Below are positions 61,101 through 64,000 of a stretch of DNA of 64,000 bases, in pieces. Under the pieces are notes generated by a model. It worked only from the letters and a program-made list of their open reading frames with translations, was not told where the DNA came from and searched no databases. Source of the DNA: Capitulum mitella (Eukaryota > Arthropoda > Thecostraca > Pollicipedomorpha > Pollicipedidae); the NCBI GenBank assembly GCA_030062745.1, contig CP099854.1, forward strand, positions 13,402,153-13,466,152. The letters are read 5' to 3'. The position numbers and the translations under genes were made by a program. Within the stretch, counting starts at the first letter, position 1, and each line of letters begins with the position of its first letter.

Positions 61101-61743
61101 ATTTCAAACATCATCCTAGGTCTGGCGGGATTAAGAAGTGCAGCTGATTCATGACTACGATTAGGTAAATAAACGTGGCCCAAACCCGCTGAGAAGTTAG
61201 CGTTCTGAACAGTCCCGCCCGGCCGCAGAATCTAGTGATCCAGCCATGCATTTTCACAAAGCGACAAAGTCATTCTATTGCATATTGATACTGAGTGATG
61301 GCTGATCTGGTAATGCGTTGTGATTCACGGATCAAAAAGATCCACTTGCTCAAAAAACAAATATTTTGCAACGAAATATAAAGGTTGCTAACCACAGGAG
61401 ACATCAAAGCCATTGTATAATCGCGTCTGGCCCCAAAAGCTTTCCTAGATTGAAAAATGATCGTTTCAGATTACGTAACTATATTTTGAATGAACACCAA
61501 CATACTCTTGCAGAAAAAACACGTTAGAGGTAATATGAAGCTGATTCGGATGATTTGTAGTGGTGTGATTTACGTTACTCTCCAGCCATGGGCTCACGCC
61601 CGAACATTTTGACCCGCCTCGCTCAGGCATGCGATACATCAGTACTCTGACGCCAGCCGATGCTGGAGTGGTGAGAAAGGGCGCCGCTCACCAGCACAAG
61701 GAACGCCACCACGCAGGCCAGCAGCACCAGCAGCCGAAAGCCC
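25581..61743 (-). CDS. DEG/ENaC-family sodium channel subunit (ASIC/pickpocket-like), 8 exons found
   Basis: Members are trimeric, amiloride-sensitive cation channels of the plasma membrane with two membrane helices and a large disulfide-rich ectodomain. Reading right to left the exons are 61743-61692, 59929-59781, 34769-34551, 33571-33351, 28507-28365, 27295-27087, 26205-26043 and 25793-25581, totalling 1369 nt (about 456 residues). All seven junction phases (0, 2, 2, 1, 0, 2, 0) agree. TM1 (FRLLVLLACVVAFLVL) is followed by KFAVTICKTQ, the equivalent of FPAVTLCN. Cysteines follow the family order, and TM2 starts MVSDIGGNLGLLLGASIFTL with the GAS selectivity filter. The ASIC1 alignment runs through nearly without gaps. 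The His-Gly gating motif before TM1 was not found, so a 5' exon is missing or the N-terminus is unusually short. Gating stimulus is unknown. Confidence 0.85.
25794..26042 (-). other. DEG/ENaC last intron (249 bp)
   Basis: CAACAG|GTATTC donor to CCCGGCACAG acceptor, phase 0. Nothing else is seen. Confidence 0.75.
26043..26205 (-). CDS. DEG/ENaC exon: palm domain before TM2
   Basis: Reads IEESCKRRCPKECYIDRVTI, then DFTFLTLSINEGLYVSKQTL. This corresponds to the ASIC segment with the last conserved cysteines (CEMPC) and the two palm strands leading to TM2. The acceptor AATTTTCAG is good. Confidence 0.88.
26206..27086 (-). other. DEG/ENaC intron with minisatellite
   Basis: 881 bp, donor AAAGG|GTCAGT. 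It holds the 20-bp minisatellite at 26517-26771; plus-strand open frames at 26805-27104 overlap the exon in antisense and look non-genic. Confidence 0.7.
26517..26771. repeat. 20-bp minisatellite (tgaacactcagaacactgcc)n
   Basis: Twelve and a half copies in strict 20-bp register, with variation mostly at a few positions (ctgcc/ccgcc/ttcc, tgaac/agaac/ggac). There are no spacers of distinct sequence, so it is not a CRISPR array. Confidence 0.95.
27087..27295 (-). CDS. DEG/ENaC exon: cysteine-rich thumb region
   Basis: Begins CIRSCFFDQLARLGPGCRLP, then WMAGHLPVCSS, matching the ASIC pattern C-x3-C-x(~9)-C-x-C...P-x-C. It is in phase 0 with the preceding exon. The last part (NFTYEALQQNRRYRALK) is less conserved. 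The end is at AAAGG|GTCAGT, chosen because its phase fits; the C at +3 makes it the weakest junction. Confidence 0.85.
27296..28364 (-). other. DEG/ENaC intron with GGGTCA-rich repeats
   Basis: 1069 bp. About 27335-27700 is an irregular array of 'ggggtcaggatg'-like units. No exon is recognised. Confidence 0.7.
27335..27700. repeat. Irregular GGGGTCA-rich repeat
   Basis: More than 15 copies of GGTCA/GGGGTCA with variable spacers of about 10-20 bp ('gggtcaggatggggtcagga' and variants). Confidence 0.75.
28365..28507 (-). CDS. DEG/ENaC exon: beta-ball and palm segment
   Basis: Encodes WEHVWAPQRAYLEIGKMQTF, then LDIRLPTDQRPCRDDQEYSR. This aligns with ASIC1 LGFGVAPGFQTFVACQEQ and YLPPPWGTCK. The acceptor is GCTGCCGCAG; the donor is ATCAAC|GTGAGC. 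Confidence 0.88.
30974..31021. repeat. (TA)n microsatellite
   Basis: Uninterrupted TA dinucleotides over about 48 bp. Confidence 0.95.
31045..31195 (+). mobile_element. Relic of a retroelement ORF C-terminus
   Basis: The plus frame reads IKILARATDKRRLAALEAIV, an in-frame TAG, then DMDPLINRQVNARRTWQL. A motif of the type 'R-L-EA-I-I-..-P-LN-Q' closes the reverse-transcriptase-endonuclease ORF of several LINE and Penelope-like elements. Only this tail remains and the stop codon shows decay. It sits directly after a (TA)n tract. Confidence 0.45.
31614..31694. repeat. (AC)n(TA)n microsatellite
   Basis: AC dinucleotides followed by mixed ATAC and a long TA run. Confidence 0.95.
33351..33571 (-). 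CDS. DEG/ENaC exon: finger/palm segment
   Basis: Reads GRYQRQTLFSTDAKDIRSGL, then GLMLKLRPQQCANCSRAHWV and FYVHAAKDLYF. GLMLKLRPQQ and FYVHAAKD match the family strands GL(R/E)IMLDIQQ and VQIHSQDE. A short cysteine-containing insert (GGQCHTVQ) is unusual. The acceptor GCCGATCAG gives the required phase 2; the more obvious TTCTCCACAG downstream does not. Confidence 0.82.
33572..34550 (-). other. DEG/ENaC intron (979 bp) with SINE copy
   Basis: It contains a tRNA-derived SINE-like copy on the plus strand at about 33870-34130. Nothing else is recognised. Confidence 0.7.
33870..34130 (+). mobile_element. tRNA-derived SINE-like element, copy 2
   Basis: Has a tRNA-like head (gctcagtgactcggaggacagagcg, then GGTGTGAGTCGCC in B-box position) and a body sharing 'gcaggtcagct' and 'cgacggcacgt' with the copy at 34966. 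Confidence 0.5.
34551..34769 (-). CDS. DEG/ENaC exon: finger domain
   Basis: Joined to the previous exon it reads DVYQAVTGRRYVEARDPMQL. It then has MDDLAESCSSFYNKPCGEHL and FGYWNSVVGRCNYVL, matching ASIC HDIRDMLLSCHFRGEVC and FTRYGKCYTFN. The acceptor is CTGTTCCACAG, the donor GCTAAG|GTGGGT. Confidence 0.9.
34966..35275 (+). mobile_element. tRNA-derived SINE-like element, copy 1
   Basis: Pol III A box TAGCTCGGTTGG (34976-34987) and B box GGTTCGAGTCG (35016-35026) each differ from consensus by one base and are spaced as in a tRNA gene, but the intervening sequence does not fold as an intact tRNA. The body (about 35050-35275) has relatives at about 33960-34080 and, in reverse, at 37738-37825. 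Confidence 0.65.
35790..36130 (-). repeat. AGGTCA-rich dispersed repeat, inverted copy
   Basis: Its reverse complement shares, in order, AGGTCA pairs, 'caacaaatc', 'cagatttttcagaa' and 'gggtcattga' with 36790-36985. Ends are unclear. Confidence 0.6.
36305..36346. repeat. (GTTCAT)n hexanucleotide microsatellite
   Basis: About seven units of gttcat, the last imperfect. Confidence 0.95.
36790..37140 (+). repeat. AGGTCA-rich dispersed repeat, direct copy
   Basis: Contains 'caggtcaggtgcctgacc', 'taggtcaggtcaaac', 'gttaaggtcaag' and 'cctgaggtaaggtcgac'. It is a partner of 35790-36130. Confidence 0.6.
37670..37692. repeat. (TA)n microsatellite
   Basis: Short uninterrupted AT run. Confidence 0.9.
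37738..37825 (-). repeat. Partial reverse copy of the SINE body
   Basis: The reverse complement of 'aagctttccaacggtatgc' through 'atcgtgcgaccaaccgttcg' matches the 3' part of the 34966 element at about 35200-35270. Confidence 0.6.
39180..39670 (+). repeat. Degenerate GGCGCCC-rich tandem repeat
   Basis: Irregular units containing 'caggcgccc', 'ggcgaacgaggcgcccgtac' and 'cattaggcgcccctc', with a higher-order unit of about 160-170 bp suggested by repeated 'tttggtgcccatctacagacc'. Confidence 0.65.
39852..39925 (+). repeat. Dispersed G/C-run element, copy 2, beside a microsatellite
   Basis: Partner of 18190-18285. A (TA)n(GA)n tract begins about 100 bp downstream. Confidence 0.6.
40024..40123. 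repeat. (TA)n(GA)n microsatellite
   Basis: TA-rich tract, then AG dinucleotides with one CA interruption. Confidence 0.95.
46130..46620 (+). repeat. Duplicated unit with 'ctgggtccgcc'
   Basis: Two related stretches (about 46130-46330 and 46440-46620) share 'ttttctggtacctgggtccg', a following 'gagcaattg/gggcatttg' and AT-rich 'catgtaaaaatg' tails. A third, weaker relative lies near 45960. Confidence 0.5.
47640..48140 (+). repeat. Duplicated unit ending in a consensus 5' splice site motif
   Basis: About 47690-47800 and 48045-48150 share 'gccgatctgaaatg/gccccgatctgcaatg', 'gggaatgtc', 'ggattgct' and 'cagagcac.ggtaagtaag'. In both the shared block ends in GGTAAGTAAG. Confidence 0.6.
48590..51600. 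repeat. Palindromic array of diverged ~450-bp units
   Basis: Three and a half units run forward (about 48590-48960, 49075-49450, 49555-49945, 50100-50215) and three run in reverse (about 50285-50650, 50755-51130, 51280-51600). Landmarks of the forward unit: 'gccgtttgttctg', 'tctctgacatcgcctattctcc', 'aacgtacataaaaactg', 'gtgtcgagctgtg', 'cgacaaatgtgtgataatgc' and 'cacatgacgtatttcac'. The array turns at about 50215-50285. No frame is conserved across units, so the unit appears non-coding. Confidence 0.8.
55815..55960 (+). repeat. Direct repeat, left copy
   Basis: About 145 bp sharing 'ataggccagctcctatgttg', 'gtaagatcgatt' and 'tatttgctgaaaggtaacat' with 56470-56610, 655 bp away in the same orientation. 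Confidence 0.7.
56470..56610 (+). repeat. Direct repeat, right copy
   Basis: Partner of 55815-55960. The 510 bp between the copies have no recognisable coding content. Confidence 0.7.
58728..58987 (+). repeat. 25-bp minisatellite (agctccacagccttggctcatacgt)n
   Basis: About ten copies, alternating between 'ctcatacgt' and 'ctgacatgt' variants, which suggests higher-order units of two to three repeats. Confidence 0.9.
59781..59929 (-). CDS. DEG/ENaC exon: post-TM1 segment
   Basis: Reads SLVKFIQAEMVKSYEVDESA, then QQKFAVTICKTQPLILQPDV. It aligns without gaps to ASIC1 from RVQYYFHYHHV through FPAVTLCNLN; Pro of FPAVT is replaced by Phe-Ala (KFAVT). The acceptor CCTGCTCCGCAG gives phase 0 with the TM1 exon; the donor is GGGACG|GTGAGT. 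Confidence 0.88.
59930..61691 (-). other. DEG/ENaC intron between TM1 and ectodomain exons
   Basis: 1762 bp, phase 0. No features recognised apart from AT-rich unassigned sequence. Confidence 0.65.
61692..61743 (-). CDS. DEG/ENaC exon: transmembrane helix 1
   Basis: A 52-bp exon from the acceptor ACCTTTTCCAG to the donor GTGCTG|GTGAGC, encoding FRLLVLLACVVAFLVL. Alternatively translation starts at the ATG at 61772, giving only ten residues (MGCGKVTFSR) before it; an in-frame TGA at 61818-61820 closes the frame upstream. The family normally has 30 or more cytoplasmic residues with a His-Gly motif here, so I favour an unseen upstream exon. Confidence 0.7.
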
Positions 61744-64000
61744 CTGGAAAAGGTGACCTTGCCGCAGCCCATGCCGGCCGCCCAGCCGCGCCGCCGGCGG
61801 CCGCGTGACGGCCCACGTCACAGCGTCACGGCGGCCGTCTCGTGACGCTGCGGCGCCACGGCCCGGAGGTCGGCGTGGCGACCGACCCGCCACCACGGTC
61901 CCGGAGTCACTGCCAGGCGCGCGGAGTGGGCCGCTGCCCTCGCTCCGCCGCCTACCGCTACCCCGGTCGTCGATAGGGAGGGTCGGTCACCCATGACGGC
62001 CACGAAACACCGCAATGAATCGCCGCGCAGAAACGCCCCCGGGCACGCGCTCCGACCGACTCGCTCCTGTGGCGGGGGAGGGGGAGGGAGTTTGGGGGAG
62101 GGGTTCTGCAAGCCATCAGTGATAAACGGGCTGCCCTGGACAAAGAATCCAGTTGAGCATGGATGATTTATGGCAAGTGGTCCACCAGGAGGCGTGGAGA
62201 AACGAACAAGAGCGGAAGCACTGAATGTTCAAGTGTTCAGCACTGACGGGTGGTTGTGCACCACTGTAAGCGGCGTTGTGATTGATATCAGGTGAAAAAT
62301 GAGTCAAGACAGTCATTTCGCCCGTGACTGCCACAAAGCGATTTGCATGTTCGGCACCATTGTATCGGATTTTGAATCACGCCGCATTCCTCTAGAGCTT
62401 AGGCGTAATTTGGCTTTAGGCAATGCTAGGCAACGCGGAGCGCCGCACACGTTCTGTTGGAGCACCTGCATTCAAGGACGCCTCGTTTACCTGACTGAAC
62501 TCACAGTGCTTTTTTCGTTTGCAGGTTAGATGTTTCACTGCAATGATGCATGCCTGGTTCCTTATTTTTGGCAGCTTATGATTGTTCATATTCAATGCTT
62601 CTCGCCTAGATTCACCTCTGGCCAGAACGCGGCCCAGGTGATAGCTGTCGGTTCGCAAGTTGCATGCGAACTGATTTTAAAGACAAAATGAGACGAATCC
62701 GTCCCGGTCGATGCACAGGAAACTCAACTGTCATGCTCTTCAAAACTCACAGGAAATAGCATGTTCTGTTCTTGTTCTTGGAACAATACTTTCGCCAGGC
62801 TTGTTGTTTTAAATGATACGTGTGAAGTTGACACAGTCGTCGATACCAGACCGTGAAATTTCCGTTGTCCTTTTTTAACTCCCGCCGAGCGTGGACTTTT
62901 TTTTACTGAATTTTGAGGCGAGGGGAGGGGGCGGTCGGGCCCCTCACCATTTCCCGTCTAATTAAGCCAGAGCTGCAAAACAAAAGCGAAGCATGTTGCC
63001 CGCCATGAGAGCAAGCCGATGGTGTCTGGTTTTAAGATTTTGAGTCAACCGGCCTCCCAGGTCAGGTCAATAGCCCGACATTGGCGATAATGGCAAAACG
63101 TTTTGTTTGAAATCTCAGAGCATGCATTTTGACAATTAGAGACACCGCATAAGAAGCACAGAACCTTTTGAAACCTTGAAAATCTGATGATACCCTTCGT
63201 CGTTGCTTCAGGCAATAAAATAGCCAGGTCAGGTCAAATTTTGTGACCGACTGGAATGGCGTTGAATCTAGAACCCTTTGGCTGCCACAAAATGAAGCTC
63301 ATTAAATCAGAATGGTTCGAAATGCATGCGAATTTCGGTGTCAGTACTTAAAAATACTTAACAGTCGATCCGAGGTAAAAAAGAACACCATTCAAGGTTA
63401 TCCAAGTTCATTGACCTTGATTGTCTTCGCATAGCCTCTTTGCCCCCGGGTCGAATGTTGGGCATTTTGGATCGCTGATTATCGAGTCCGACATCCATTT
63501 TGTGTCATTCTGGCTTATTCAGTTCATTCCATGCGATTCAAGGTCGCCCAAATTTATTCGAGTCCAATGATGTCGGTTGACCTTTAGAGGGTCTTGAATT
63601 TGGTGTGACCCTTAGATGTGGTTCGGTTACATTAAGTCTGATGCCAGGTTGTCTCGGTAGTGTGATTTGCTCCCGTTAACATTGGAATATACCCACAAAA
63701 AGACAAAGTAAAGTCGGGGTCACCAAGGGCAGTTAAGGTCGCTGGCCTGACCTGACATTAACATGTTATTCCTATAGATCATGCTACGTTGTGTGATTGC
63801 GGTGTTAATGTTTCAACCCGAGGAAACCTCAGATGTACCGACATCATTGGGTTACCATCAGAATGCTACCATTTTAGCGCAAAAGAGGTCTGCAGACCAT
63901 AGGAATGACGTCTTATCTTTGTGCCCTAGCCTCACCGAACTGTTTTTTTTTTTAAGATGCGTAATGGATGAAAAATTAGATGCCTAGTATTTCAGCTTCC
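61744..64000. other. Flank upstream of the TM1 exon
   Basis: 61760-62070 is GC- and CpG-rich and could be a promoter if the channel starts at 61772. 63050-63740 is rich in AGGTCA/TGACCT motifs. I could not identify the missing N-terminal exon on the minus strand. Confidence 0.5.
63050..63740. repeat. AGGTCA/TGACCT-rich stretch
   Basis: Repeated half-site-like motifs: 'caggtcaggtcaata', 'aggtcaggtcaaatt', 'cattgaccttgatt', 'ggttgacctttag' and 'ctggcctgacctgac'. It resembles in composition the 36.8-, 43.1- and 44.6-kb stretches. Confidence 0.6.

Overview
The window is animal nuclear DNA, most likely from an arthropod other than a fly. The evidence is intron-rich genes with GT-AG junctions, long introns full of microsatellites, minisatellites and decayed dispersed repeats, a tRNA-derived SINE, a short TTAGG-type (CCTAA) tract, and a multi-copy invertebrate repeat ORF. 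I cannot name the species; a crustacean or chelicerate is a guess. There is no operon structure and no bacterial-type feature.

Layout, left to right. (1) 201-282, minus: first coding exon of a MAD2-type spindle checkpoint gene whose remainder lies beyond the left edge. (2) 2912-12085, plus: a complete eight-exon gene for the LDL-receptor-family chaperone RAP (LRPAP1), 356 residues, signal peptide at the start and HTEL at the end; all splice phases agree. (3) 12086-15410: non-coding, with a 31-bp-phased array of ATTGG boxes and a perfect hairpin. (4) 15411-15719, minus: a small secreted Kunitz-domain gene that lacks the Cys14-Cys38 pair. (5) 15720-25215: repeats and unassigned DNA, including a broken copy of a dispersed invertebrate ORF family at about 18.93-20.50 kb. 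(6) 25581-61743, minus: a DEG/ENaC-type sodium channel gene that I assembled from eight exons spread over 36 kb; all seven junctions are in phase, TM1, the cysteine-rich ectodomain and TM2 with a GAS filter are present, and one intron is 25 kb long. Its extreme N-terminus is either very short or encoded further right. (7) 61744-64000: GC-rich flank, then AGGTCA-rich non-coding DNA.

The three other genes are unrelated in function to the channel: a checkpoint protein, an ER chaperone for lipoprotein receptors and a secreted protease-inhibitor-like protein. The strongest non-genic signals are a sharp CpG-depletion boundary inside the LRPAP1 gene (the 5' part looks like methylated DNA, the 3' part does not), a large palindromic array of about 450-bp units at 48.6-51.6 kb, a 103-bp near-perfect hairpin in LRPAP1 intron 6, and a series of different minisatellites in successive LRPAP1 introns. 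All identifications rest on reading translations and splice sites by eye and on remembered family features; no database search was made.
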